From an uncultured Lachnospiraceae bacterium (GTDB taxonomy: Bacteria > Bacillota > Clostridia > Lachnospirales > Lachnospiraceae): a DNA stretch of 43,810 bases. Below, in pieces: positions 15,249 to 23,490 of this stretch; the stretch's first letter is position 1, and each line of letters starts with the position of its first letter. Below the pieces are notes generated by a model. That model worked only from the letters and a program-made list of their open reading frames with translations, was not told where the DNA came from and ran no database searches. The position numbers and the translations under genes were made by a program. Location of the stretch: assembly GCA_934402515.1 (NCBI GenBank), contig CAKRTZ010000016.1:1-43810 (forward strand), given 5' to 3'.

Positions 15249-16370
15249 TTATGACAAATTTGCCATAAAAGAGAATTTATTTTCAGCTGCGGTTTCTTTG
15301 GGTCTGCCTAAATCTGCACGTACTTCCAGGTTGACGGGGATTTCCATGAGGATCGGACCGGGATTCTGATCGATCAAAGTACCGATCTGCTCTACCTCCT
15401 CCATGGTAGTCATTCTCTTTGCCAAACGATAGCCTAATGTCTCTGCCACTTTTGCAAAGGATATATCCTGGCAGTCTGTGGGCATTGCTCCTACAGATTC
15501 GTGTGCCTGATTATTGATCACGATGTGATAAAAGTTCTCCGGAGCATTTTCTGCAAGGAATGCCATGCTTCCCATATGCATCAGTGCCGCACCATCTCCA
15601 TCGATGCAGACCACTTTTTTATCAGGACGGGCTTTCGCCACGCCAAAGGCAATCATAGAGGCATGTCCCATGCCGCCTACCGTCATAAAAATCTTCTCAT
15701 GATTTCCAAAGAGCAAATCACTCTGCTCATACAACTCGCGGGAAATTTTACCTGTGGTAGATACTATGACAGCATCCCCCGGCAAAGTTTTCAGAACGGT
15801 ACCCAGAACCTGTTCCCTGACTAAAGTATTGCCATTCTCCCATTTAAAATCAGCTTCTTTCTCAAAGGAGCCTTTTTTCACAATAATTGCATACTGTTTG
15901 TTCTCCCCAAAGGCCTGCCAGGCCTGATCCAGAATACGATCCATTTCTTCATCTGTCGTAGCAGAGTCAATCACTGTGTAAGGAATCTGCATCACCTCAA
16001 ACAGTTCACAGGTAATCTTTCCCTGAAATACGTGCTGGGGCTCGTCATGTACCCCCGGTTCTCCACGCCAGCCTACCAGAAAGAGAATCGGCACTCCATA
16101 AACATCCTTATTTGCGAGAGATGCAATAGGGTTTACCGCGTTCCCGATTCCTGAATTCTGCATATAAACACAGGCAGGTTTTCCAGATCCCAGGTAGCTG
16201 CCAATAGCAACGCCTACGGCCGCACCCTCATTCACGGTGCAAAAATGCTCCAGTTTTCCCTGATAAGTTTGCAGGCCATCACAAAACTGTTTCAATGTGG
16301 AGTCAGGAACACCTATGATCTTCTCTACTCCACGTTTTTCCAAATTCTTTAAAAGACTACTTGCTTTCAT
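15249..16370 (-). CDS. aepY: Phosphonopyruvate decarboxylase
   Basis: 373 residues. Thiamine-diphosphate enzyme marks are complete: Glu48 in TVNEGAAVGVAIGSYL, and GDGAALMHMGSMAFL from residue 258 closing with NN at 286-287 (the GDG-x-NN motif). The opening IIGVPDSTLKQFCDGL and HDEPQHVFQGKIT are typical of phosphonopyruvate decarboxylases. It turns phosphonopyruvate into phosphonoacetaldehyde, the step that pulls the unfavourable PEP mutase reaction forward. The start codon overlaps the stop of the nucleotidyltransferase gene (ATGA at 16367-16370). Last gene of the operon. Confidence 0.93.
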   Translation of the reverse strand: MKASSLLKNLEKRGVEKIIGVPDSTLKQFCDGLQTYQGKLEHFCTVNEGAAVGVAIGSYLGSGKPACVYMQNSGIGNAVNPIASLANKDVYGVPILFLVGWRGEPGVHDEPQHVFQGKITCELFEVMQIPYTVIDSATTDEEMDRILDQAWQAFGENKQYAIIVKKGSFEKEADFKWENGNTLVREQVLGTVLKTLPGDAVIVSTTGKISRELYEQSDLLFGNHEKIFMTVGGMGHASMIAFGVAKARPDKKVVCIDGDGAALMHMGSMAFLAENAPENFYHIVINNQAHESVGAMPTDCQDISFAKVAETLGYRLAKRMTTMEEVEQIGTLIDQNPGPILMEIPVNLEVRADLGRPKETAAENKFSFMANLS

Positions 16371-17059
16371 TCACATTCTCCATTCACCCGTCGGAGTTCC
16401 TCCACGGTATCAATCTCCACCAGCTGACCTTCCTGTACAGGCTCTATGACCAAACGTAATTTATCTAGGTTCTGATTCACAACATCATCCCAAAACAGCT
16501 GATCGTTTTCCGGATGGGTGCAGGCTTCCTCAATGAGATCTGCCAACATTGCTGCATCCTTTGCTTTAAAATAGGACACACCCACCATATTGTAGGTGTC
16601 CTTTCCACCCTTACCCACTCTGGAAATATAGCCGTCTGTCACATCAAATACCCAGTCCTGGGACTCTCCCGGCACCATTTTTCCATAATAGCAGGATTGT
16701 GTTAATTCTTTGCAAAAGATGGAGGGATCACTGACCACCAGATCTGATTCGCAGATAAAACAATTCCCCTGCCGCAGCACTTCTCTCGCCGCATAGATAG
16801 AGGAAATGTTGTTTTTCTTCAGGTATTCCGGATTGGAAATTAAAGTCACCTGGGGATATTTCTGTGTGAGGCATTGGAATTGCTCTCCCAGATATCCGGT
16901 GACTACATAGATATGATCCACCGGACGGTTCAGCAATCCCTCAATCACTGTCTCTACCATGGATTTTCCATGAACCTGAATCAAAGGTTTCGGCGTATGT
17001 TCTGTCAGGGGACGCATTCTGCTGCCCAGCCCCGCTGCCATTAAAATTGCATTTTCCAT
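16367..17059 (-). CDS. Nucleotidyltransferase, probable 2-aminoethylphosphonate cytidylyltransferase (PntC-like)
   Basis: 230 residues from the ATG at 17059 (AGGAG 10 bases upstream). The nucleotidyltransferase start LMAAGLGSRMRPLTEHTPKPL gives the NTP-binding loop and Lys24. ESDLVV supplies a metal-binding Asp, and EIDTVEEL near the end is typical of LicC/sugar-phosphate cytidylyltransferases. It sits between PEP mutase and decarboxylase genes, so the likely substrate is 2-aminoethylphosphonate, giving CMP-AEP for attachment to the polymer, as PntC does in other bacteria. The family is clear from sequence. The substrate is inferred from neighbours. Confidence 0.75.
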   Translation of the reverse strand: MENAILMAAGLGSRMRPLTEHTPKPLIQVHGKSMVETVIEGLLNRPVDHIYVVTGYLGEQFQCLTQKYPQVTLISNPEYLKKNNISSIYAAREVLRQGNCFICESDLVVSDPSIFCKELTQSCYYGKMVPGESQDWVFDVTDGYISRVGKGGKDTYNMVGVSYFKAKDAAMLADLIEEACTHPENDQLFWDDVVNQNLDKLRLVIEPVQEGQLVEIDTVEELRRVNGECE

Positions 17060-17072
17060 GAAATTTTGGCTC

Positions 17073-18368
17073 CTATATTTCGTCAATCAGGCGGATAATA
17101 TCCTTAAAAGGCATCAGGTGTGCATCCGCTTCCTGGGCACGATGATTTTTCAAAATTTCAATCGCCGTGTTCTGCATGGCAGGGAACGCACTTCTGGTGA
17201 GCTGATTGGCATAAATCACAATATTCACACCGGCTGCTGCCAGTTCTTCCTCTGTAATACTGTTAAAAGAAGTAGGAACCACTACAATGGGTGTCGTCGG
17301 ATCCTTCTCCCGGAACAAACGACAAAATTCCAAAATCTCATTCGGAGATTTCTTCCGAGAATGAATCATAATACCATCCGCACCGGCCTTCACATAGGCA
17401 AAGGCTCTGTTCAAAGCATCCTCCATGCCACGCTCCAGAATCAGGCTCTCAATTCTGGCAATGATCATAAAGTCTTCGGTTCGCAGAGCGGCCTTTCCGG
17501 CACTGATCTTCTCACAGAAATTCTCAATACTGTCCTGGGTCTGCTCCACTTCGGTACCAAACAAAGAATTTTTCTTTAATCCCGTCTTGTCTTCAATGAT
17601 GACCGCCGACACGCCCATGCGTTCCAGCGTTCTCACATTGTAAACAAAATGCTCAATCATTCCGCCGGTATCCCCATCCAGAATAATAGGTTTGGTAGTG
17701 ACATCCATCACATCATCAATAGTTCTGATCCGGGAGGACATATCCACCAGTTCAATGTCCGGCTTTCCTTTTGCTGTGGAATCACACAGGGAAGAAATCC
17801 ACATGGCATCAAACTGATCCAGCTTGCCATTGCTTTCCACTACGGTTTTCTCCGCAATCAGGCCGGTAAGTCCGGAATGAACCTCGATGGTCTTTACAAT
17901 GGGGCGCATTTCAATGAGCTGGCGCAGTCTCTTCCGGCGAAATTCCGGCATGGCAAGCTTTTCCTTCATCTGATCATCCAGACGCTTCACACGTTCATTG
18001 TAGGTATAGGGAATCTCCACCAGTTCCCCTCCATACTGCTGCAAAAGCTTCACCACGTTCCCGCGGATTGCCCGTTCCGGCCCCTGTGTCCAGTTATCCC
18101 CATGGATGACATAATCCGGTCTCTGTTCTGCGATCACCTGATCATACATAATTTCTTTCTGTACGATGACCAGATCCGCCAGACCGGTATCTTTCACAAT
18201 TTGGATCCGCTGTTCCAGAGGAATCGTGGGGAAACGGTTAAAACCAACCATGGCCTCATCCGACAATACCCCCACCGTCACTTCTCCCAGCTTTTTCGCC
18301 TCCCGGAGAATGTTCAAATGCCCTTCATGAATCAAATCGGTGCAAAAACAAGTATATACTTTCTTCAT
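17073..18368 (-). CDS. aepX: Phosphoenolpyruvate mutase with N-terminal cytidylyltransferase-like domain
   Basis: 431 residues. Residues 1-135 are a cytidylyltransferase-like domain with the HEGH signature (14-17). The C-terminal domain from about 160 is a PEP mutase barrel: LDGDTGG near 230-236 and EDKTGLKKNS at 259-268, the EDK-x5-NS motif that separates PEP mutase from isocitrate lyase relatives. It rearranges PEP to phosphonopyruvate, creating the C-P bond, in the cytoplasm. This fusion is known from other AEP loci. Since a separate nucleotidyltransferase gene follows, the role of the N-terminal domain is open. AAAGGGG precedes the ATG. Confidence 0.94.
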   Translation of the reverse strand: MKKVYTCFCTDLIHEGHLNILREAKKLGEVTVGVLSDEAMVGFNRFPTIPLEQRIQIVKDTGLADLVIVQKEIMYDQVIAEQRPDYVIHGDNWTQGPERAIRGNVVKLLQQYGGELVEIPYTYNERVKRLDDQMKEKLAMPEFRRKRLRQLIEMRPIVKTIEVHSGLTGLIAEKTVVESNGKLDQFDAMWISSLCDSTAKGKPDIELVDMSSRIRTIDDVMDVTTKPIILDGDTGGMIEHFVYNVRTLERMGVSAVIIEDKTGLKKNSLFGTEVEQTQDSIENFCEKISAGKAALRTEDFMIIARIESLILERGMEDALNRAFAYVKAGADGIMIHSRKKSPNEILEFCRLFREKDPTTPIVVVPTSFNSITEEELAAAGVNIVIYANQLTRSAFPAMQNTAIEILKNHRAQEADAHLMPFKDIIRLIDEI

Positions 18369-18383
18369 CCGTCCATCCCCTTT

Positions 18384-19502
18384 CTAATATTTCACCGGTA
18401 CCGTTACCCTGCACTCTGCCAGTGCCTCTTTAAAGACCTTGAAGAATTCTCTAATATCCGGCACATCAATGGCGCCTAAGGCACACAGACGAAACATTCC
18501 CTTCTGCTCTACCTTGCCGGGATAAATGGTAAACCCACGCTCATAGCAATAGTCATGTACTTTTACAAAATCCCAGTTTTCATCTGCGGGATACAAAGCA
18601 GCAGCCACCAGTTCGGAATCAATACCTTCCGGGATAAAAATCTGAAAGCCCAGCTCTGTCAAACCATCCCGCAATGCATGGTAAACCCGTCTATGTCTCT
18701 CCCACTTCTTCTGTTCCCCTTCCTCAAAATACTCCTTGAGGGCCTGTCTGGCTGCGTAAATCACCTGTACCGGCGGTGTAAAATGCATCTCACCATGCTC
18801 TTTTGCATAGGCATACTGCATATACAAATTACAATAATAGGAACGCTTCGGATACTCTGCCGACGCCTCGATGATAGATTTCCTGCCGATGATAAAGGAA
18901 AGCCCTGTCATAGCCATAATCCCCTTCTGGGCTGATGCCATCACGAAATCCACCTGATCCTCGTCCATATGAATCGGGCGCATCGCATAGGTGGAGGTGG
19001 TATCCACCACAAAAGCGGCATGATAGCGATGTACCAATGTTCCAATCTCCCTGATGGGATTCAGTAAACCGGTTCCTGTCTCATGATGGGTGGTATAAAC
19101 AAGGGCAATATCCGGATTCTCCTGCAATGTTTTTTCAACCAGCTGCAAATCCGGCTGTCTGTCTATGGGCAATCGGAGATTGATATGATCCAAGCCATAA
19201 TACTGGCAGATTTCTGCGCCTCTGCTGCTGTAGGCTCCATTATTAATAATCAGTACTTTCTTCTCCGCCGGCAGCAAAGAATTCAGGCAGATATCCATAT
19301 TGATGGTTCCGGATCCGCAGAACAATACCGCTGCATAGACCTCCGGGTCTGCATGTACAATCTTTAACAGTCCGTCCTGTACCTCATGCATAACTTCCAC
19401 AAATTCTTTTTCCCTGGGGCAGATATCCGGCACAATCTGTGCCTGCTTCACGGTGTCCGTTGTGGTTGCCGGACCAGGATTCAATAAGATATTCCGTTTC
19501 AT
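18384..19502 (-). CDS. aepZ: 2-aminoethylphosphonate transaminase
   Basis: 372 residues, class V PLP aminotransferase. The start ILLNPGPATTTDTVK is characteristic of PhnW/AepZ. The PLP lysine is Lys193 in MASAQKGIMAMTGLSF, and VVDTTSTYAM holds the Asp that contacts the pyridine nitrogen. PhnW normally degrades AEP, but beside PEP mutase and decarboxylase it must run the other way, aminating phosphonoacetaldehyde to AEP. It lies 15 bases upstream of the PEP mutase gene and 6 bases after the YidC-TagF gene. Confidence 0.92.
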   Translation of the reverse strand: MKRNILLNPGPATTTDTVKQAQIVPDICPREKEFVEVMHEVQDGLLKIVHADPEVYAAVLFCGSGTINMDICLNSLLPAEKKVLIINNGAYSSRGAEICQYYGLDHINLRLPIDRQPDLQLVEKTLQENPDIALVYTTHHETGTGLLNPIREIGTLVHRYHAAFVVDTTSTYAMRPIHMDEDQVDFVMASAQKGIMAMTGLSFIIGRKSIIEASAEYPKRSYYCNLYMQYAYAKEHGEMHFTPPVQVIYAARQALKEYFEEGEQKKWERHRRVYHALRDGLTELGFQIFIPEGIDSELVAAALYPADENWDFVKVHDYCYERGFTIYPGKVEQKGMFRLCALGAIDVPDIREFFKVFKEALAECRVTVPVKY

Positions 19503-19508
19503 GATCTG

Positions 19509-21392
19509 TTAGTTCTCCTTCTTCTTGCTTTTCTCCACCAGACGGCCGATCAGGTACTTCGCACCCACCTTGCCGCTCTCCATGGGATTGTACAAATACT
19601 GTTCTTTCAACTGCTGCATGGATTCTCTGGAAAACCGGGTATCATGCAGCAGACTGTCCACTGCTTCTGTCACTTGCTCTGTAATTTTTTCCGGTTGCAG
19701 GGAAATACCCACCTTATCCCGGAGTTCTATATCAATGGGTATCGTCTCCAGTTCAGTATATTCCTCATTCACCACTTTCATGGGTGTGTTAATAAACAGC
19801 ACCGGTTTCAACGTGGAAAAGGCATATTCAAAAGAAATGCTGGACCAGTCTGTCACCAGTAAATCTGCCATATATACCGTCTTGTTGGAAGAAAAGTCCT
19901 TTTGGAATTCTACTCCATACTGCTTATATTTCTCTGCCAAAGCATCAATTCTGGACTCAAAATGACGAACATACTGGGGGTGAGGTCTGACCATGATTTT
20001 GTAAGGAGTCTTCACCAGTTCATCCAGCATCTGCTCAATACAGGAATCCAGAATGTTATCCTTCTGCCAGGAGGGTGCAATCAGAACCGTGGGTCTGTCA
20101 TCCTTCTCCGCTTTCTCTTCCTGCCGCATCTGTTCATAGGCAAGGGTCATATTATCAATGACAGAAGAACCCCAGGGCACCAGGTTTTTCTTCGGCAAAT
20201 CAAACTTCTGCTCCCGCTCTGCAATCTCCTGTTCATTTTTCGGTCCGGAGGTAAAAATGGTGTCAAAGTGATCCAATGCATTCTTGTGGAATGTGAGATT
20301 GGAACTGTTCACATCATGAGGGACATAGACATACTCAATATCCTTCTTCACATAAGATTTCTTCAGCTGGAAGTTTTCCAGATCCGGTGTGGTCATGACC
20401 ATGATGTCTGTTTCCATCTTCATCATCAGTACGATCATGCGGTTCTCTCCTATATAATAAGGTTTGAACTGATCGCTTTCCATCTGAAAGACCTGATCTT
20501 TCGGATCACTGGTAATGTAGTGAACCACAATATTGGTTCTGCGTATGATTTCCTCAATGATATTGCTGTAATACTTGTAAAATCCGTTACGCTCGGAGTA
20601 AAACACAATCTTTTTGCCCGGCGTGGCCAGAAAACGCTTATAGTCTGCCTTTTCCTTCTCGCTGTAAGGTCCCCTTTTCTGGGCTTTCTTTTTGGGAACC
20701 ATAAATTCCTTTGCTTTCTGCAATTCAATTTTGCTGGCCTCCAAGGCTTCGTAATCAATATAATCTTTCGGATTGATCCAAAGGTTCAAAAGTACCAGCT
20801 GCAGTACCGACAGCAGATTGCTGTAAATCCAGTAGGAGCCTACTCCCACAGAAACGAAAAGTCCCAGATACAGAGACAATCCCACGGACAAAATCATGGT
20901 TCCATACTGGTTCAAAGCTCCCTGTTCTGCCTGCAGGACATTGATTTTATTCTGCACGAAGCACATGAAAAAAGCGGATAACGCCGCAATAACCGGAACC
21001 AGCAAGGTAATACCACCGGTCTGTGTGGGCACCGCAGTCAGAGGGGTTCCACGCTTCACTGCTTCCACCACGCCCATCAGCAGTACCAGCTGTACCACAA
21101 GGGGAATTAAATCTGCGAAGGGATTATAGCCTACCTTTTTGAACAGTTTATATTGCTCCTCGGAAATTGCATCCTGATTTCCCATATAGGATGCCTTGAT
21201 ATGATTCATTTCCGGCTGCATCTTTACCGTTTTGATAGAGTTCTTCTGAACCCAAATTGACAAAGGTAATAAAATTACCTTTGTCAGAAATGTAAATAAC
21301 AAGATTGCGATCCAATAATTGTGGCATACCGCATTGCAGACATTAATCATCCATACCAGTGCATTTACCACAGCATCAACCAGTGTACTCAT
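19509..21392 (-). CDS. Fusion of a YidC/Oxa1-like membrane domain with a TagF-type CDP-glycerol glycerophosphotransferase domain
   Basis: 627 residues in one unbroken frame. Residues 1-215 resemble YidC: about five helices with LLFTFLTKVILLPLSIWVQKNSIK followed by KMQPEMNHIK, and a helical hairpin with KVGYNPFADLIPLVVQL. A charged linker (about 215-258) leads to a Glyphos_transf domain: VPHD with His359, RPHPQ with His471, and TDWSSISFEYAF near 514-525, the histidines and loop known from TagF/TagB. TagF-like enzymes move a phospho-alcohol from CDP to a growing polymer at the membrane. Here, next to AEP synthesis genes, the donor could be CMP-AEP. AAGGGG is 5 bases before the ATG. Confidence 0.85.
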   Translation of the reverse strand: MSTLVDAVVNALVWMINVCNAVCHNYWIAILLFTFLTKVILLPLSIWVQKNSIKTVKMQPEMNHIKASYMGNQDAISEEQYKLFKKVGYNPFADLIPLVVQLVLLMGVVEAVKRGTPLTAVPTQTGGITLLVPVIAALSAFFMCFVQNKINVLQAEQGALNQYGTMILSVGLSLYLGLFVSVGVGSYWIYSNLLSVLQLVLLNLWINPKDYIDYEALEASKIELQKAKEFMVPKKKAQKRGPYSEKEKADYKRFLATPGKKIVFYSERNGFYKYYSNIIEEIIRRTNIVVHYITSDPKDQVFQMESDQFKPYYIGENRMIVLMMKMETDIMVMTTPDLENFQLKKSYVKKDIEYVYVPHDVNSSNLTFHKNALDHFDTIFTSGPKNEQEIAEREQKFDLPKKNLVPWGSSVIDNMTLAYEQMRQEEKAEKDDRPTVLIAPSWQKDNILDSCIEQMLDELVKTPYKIMVRPHPQYVRHFESRIDALAEKYKQYGVEFQKDFSSNKTVYMADLLVTDWSSISFEYAFSTLKPVLFINTPMKVVNEEYTELETIPIDIELRDKVGISLQPEKITEQVTEAVDSLLHDTRFSRESMQQLKEQYLYNPMESGKVGAKYLIGRLVEKSKKKEN

Positions 21393-21401
21393 AAAAACCC
21401 C

Positions 21402-21656
21402 TTAGTCTTCCACATCCTTGAATTCGATGGTTTCTTCTGTCTCTTCAGATTTTTTGCCCTTTTTGAAAAAAGCTGCAATCTTATGTCTGAAGATGGTCAG
21501 CACTGCACCCAGGGCAATTAACGCACCTGCCACTGCCTGAATGATATAGGTCACTGCAGAGGGGTCAATGTACGCCTGTGCGTGAAGTGTAAACACTACA
21601 AAAAAACAACTAAAGAAATACATGAATTTTAAAACTTGTCCTACTACTTTTTTCAT
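21402..21656 (-). CDS. Small exported or membrane protein with AYIDPSAVTYIIQ motif
   Basis: 84 residues. A signal-peptide-like start (basic MKKVVGQVLK, then a hydrophobic run ending LHAQA) is followed by YIDPSAVTYIIQAVAGALIALGAVLTIF, a second hydrophobic helix, and a charged cytoplasmic tail ending in acidic residues. Small proteins with a Y-I-D-P and helix are common in polysaccharide loci beside AlkP-superfamily enzymes, but no function is known to me. AAAGGAG lies 9 bases before the ATG. It sits between the sulfatase-like genes and the YidC-TagF gene, 9 bases from the latter, so it may be an accessory subunit. Confidence 0.75.
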   Translation of the reverse strand: MKKVVGQVLKFMYFFSCFFVVFTLHAQAYIDPSAVTYIIQAVAGALIALGAVLTIFRHKIAAFFKKGKKSEETEETIEFKDVED

Positions 21657-21680
21657 TTTAATTTTCTCCTTTGTATGGTT

Positions 21681-23393
21681 TTAGAAATAGGAATCAGTCA
21701 TTGCTATTGTCTGGTCAGGACCTTCTAATATAGAATCAAGCAAATACTCTACATTTCCCACATATTTATATCCACAGTATACATTAAACTGACTTTCGTT
21801 GTCATTAAAATATGTTTTTACTTTTGGGTATGCCGGATCGTATTCCCTTCTCCAGACGATTCTTTCCCGCTCAGTGCCATCTTCAATGTCATAGATGGTA
21901 TCTCCGAACTCTTTCGCATCCATTCCAACTGCCTGTGCTAACGTGGGAAGAAATTCACAAAAGGTTGTAGGAGCGTTGGATTCTGGTGAAATTTCGTGCT
22001 GTTCCTCCGGTTGTTTCATCCAAAAAATAGGTTGGGAATCATCATAACCACCGTGATCTGATGTGACGATAATTGTTGCATCATCATAGCAACCCAGTTC
22101 TTTTAGTTTATTTAAATAAGACTCTAAAATAACCATGCAGCCCTTAGCCGTTTCTTCCTCAGTGGTTTTCGTTTCGCTATAATTTCCCATAGCATCATTA
22201 TTATAAGCATGTGTCCCCACCAGATGCTGCACAATAAAATAGTTAGATGAATCATCAACGGTTAAGCCCTGCGTTTTAAGCTGATCAAAAAATTCTGCAT
22301 TTTCATGCCGAATGGGATTATCCTTTTCCACAACTGTATTGGTATATTCCCCCATATCTGTGTAAAAAAATGGTTTCAAAATCTCGGGAGCAAACCGATA
22401 ACAAGACATCTTTGTTATTGTCCTGCAAAGCATTTTATGTCTAACCTCTACCTCTTGTGCAGAGTCTACCGCGTTTGAAATTTTATCTTGAAGTATTTCA
22501 ACACCATTTGTTCCGCATAAGATTGTACTGTCTGGAGTATACACATTCACTTTATAGTTTCTATCAGCTAACCCACTATAAAAATTTTCTGCATTCTGAG
22601 AATTCCAACACTTTTTACACCACTCATTGGTTGTCACGGACAGATCCAATTCCTCTCCTGTCAACATGTGGTTTAAGGATGGATATGTTCCAAAATAAAC
22701 ACAGTCCATATTATTATAGTAAGTAAAATCATGAAGACAGTCAAAAGCATCCGGATATATAGCTTTTGTGGGCGCTACATACTTATTACTGAAATAATCA
22801 AGAACAAACACAATAACGTTCTCCTTACTGGAAACCGTATACTGCTCTGCCCCTGAAAGTCTCCACCCCTCATTTCTCTTATATGCGCCAGGGTCTGCCG
22901 TAACCATTAAAGATACGAATGCCACTAACTGGATTACCAGTAAGAATGCAGACACCCCTACTATGATTTTTGTCCAAAGTTCTTTTCGCAAAAAAGCTAA
23001 TAGCAAGCATATACCTATAGTGGCTAACCAAATCAGCAAATTTGTAATTTTTCTAACAGTGTCGACTTGATACCCATCCGGATTCAGTCCAAGCAAATCC
23101 AGTCCCTTATTCAAAAACATTACCTGCACATAACCCGCAATGCTAATTGCAGAAATGATAGAAAGGAAAATGCGCTGTCCCTTTTCGGGTAACAAACTAA
23201 TTAGTATTGTTAGCAAAACCGCCCCCGTAACTGCAAAAAGAAACAAATAAATTGCAAACTCCTGATACAAAAAGGGAAATTCGACGCTATTGGCAAAAAA
23301 TATCTCTGCCGGACCAAAAATCAATAACATAAACATTAGCAAAAATATTATGAGAAATATCTTGTCACTCTTTATCCACATCGTTTTTCGCAT
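21681..23393 (-). CDS. Sulfatase/alkaline-phosphatase superfamily membrane enzyme, copy B
   Basis: 570 residues. Four to five N-terminal helices (LLMFMLLIFGPAEIFF first) lead to an outside domain of the LtaS/EptA/sulfatase superfamily: VIVFVLD with metal Asp199, FGTYPSLNH with candidate nucleophile Thr236, GTHAYN near 394, and TSDHGGYDD with Asp446-His447. Such enzymes move phospho-groups (phosphoglycerol, phosphoethanolamine) or remove esters outside the cell. It is aligned end to end with the neighbouring copy at roughly 60% identity by eye, but its DNA is more AT-rich (21 versus 33 G+C of 60 in matched rows). AGGAG is 8 bases before the ATG, and a promoter lies in the gap upstream. Confidence 0.82.
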   Translation of the reverse strand: MRKTMWIKSDKIFLIIFLLMFMLLIFGPAEIFFANSVEFPFLYQEFAIYLFLFAVTGAVLLTILISLLPEKGQRIFLSIISAISIAGYVQVMFLNKGLDLLGLNPDGYQVDTVRKITNLLIWLATIGICLLLAFLRKELWTKIIVGVSAFLLVIQLVAFVSLMVTADPGAYKRNEGWRLSGAEQYTVSSKENVIVFVLDYFSNKYVAPTKAIYPDAFDCLHDFTYYNNMDCVYFGTYPSLNHMLTGEELDLSVTTNEWCKKCWNSQNAENFYSGLADRNYKVNVYTPDSTILCGTNGVEILQDKISNAVDSAQEVEVRHKMLCRTITKMSCYRFAPEILKPFFYTDMGEYTNTVVEKDNPIRHENAEFFDQLKTQGLTVDDSSNYFIVQHLVGTHAYNNDAMGNYSETKTTEEETAKGCMVILESYLNKLKELGCYDDATIIVTSDHGGYDDSQPIFWMKQPEEQHEISPESNAPTTFCEFLPTLAQAVGMDAKEFGDTIYDIEDGTERERIVWRREYDPAYPKVKTYFNDNESQFNVYCGYKYVGNVEYLLDSILEGPDQTIAMTDSYF

Positions 23394-23432
23394 CTCTTGT
23401 GCTCCTGTACTGATAAACTATATGCCTTTGGT

Positions 23433-23461
23433 ATTCTACAACATATAGCATAATTTTGCAA
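23433..23461 (-). promoter_or_regulatory. Internal promoter between the two sulfatase-like genes
   Basis: On the minus strand TTGCAA (23461-23456), exactly 17 bases, then TAGAAT (23438-23433). It would allow the AEP half of the operon and copy B to be transcribed apart from the GT-C genes upstream. Confidence 0.45.
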
Positions 23462-23490
23462 TTTGGGGTTTCCAGTCTTTGATTTTCAAT

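Noticed and set aside
17649..18479. 276-codon plus-strand frame opposite the PEP mutase gene
   Set aside because: Antisense shadow of a gene with intact catalytic motifs.
20450..20758. Long open frame overlapping the YidC-TagF gene in another frame
   Set aside because: Shadow of a well-supported gene on the same strand; basic, low-complexity translation and no ribosome site.
19902..20981. 359-codon plus-strand frame opposite the YidC-TagF gene
   Set aside because: Antisense to a gene with clear domains; His/Ile/Phe-rich translation typical of a reverse-frame artefact.
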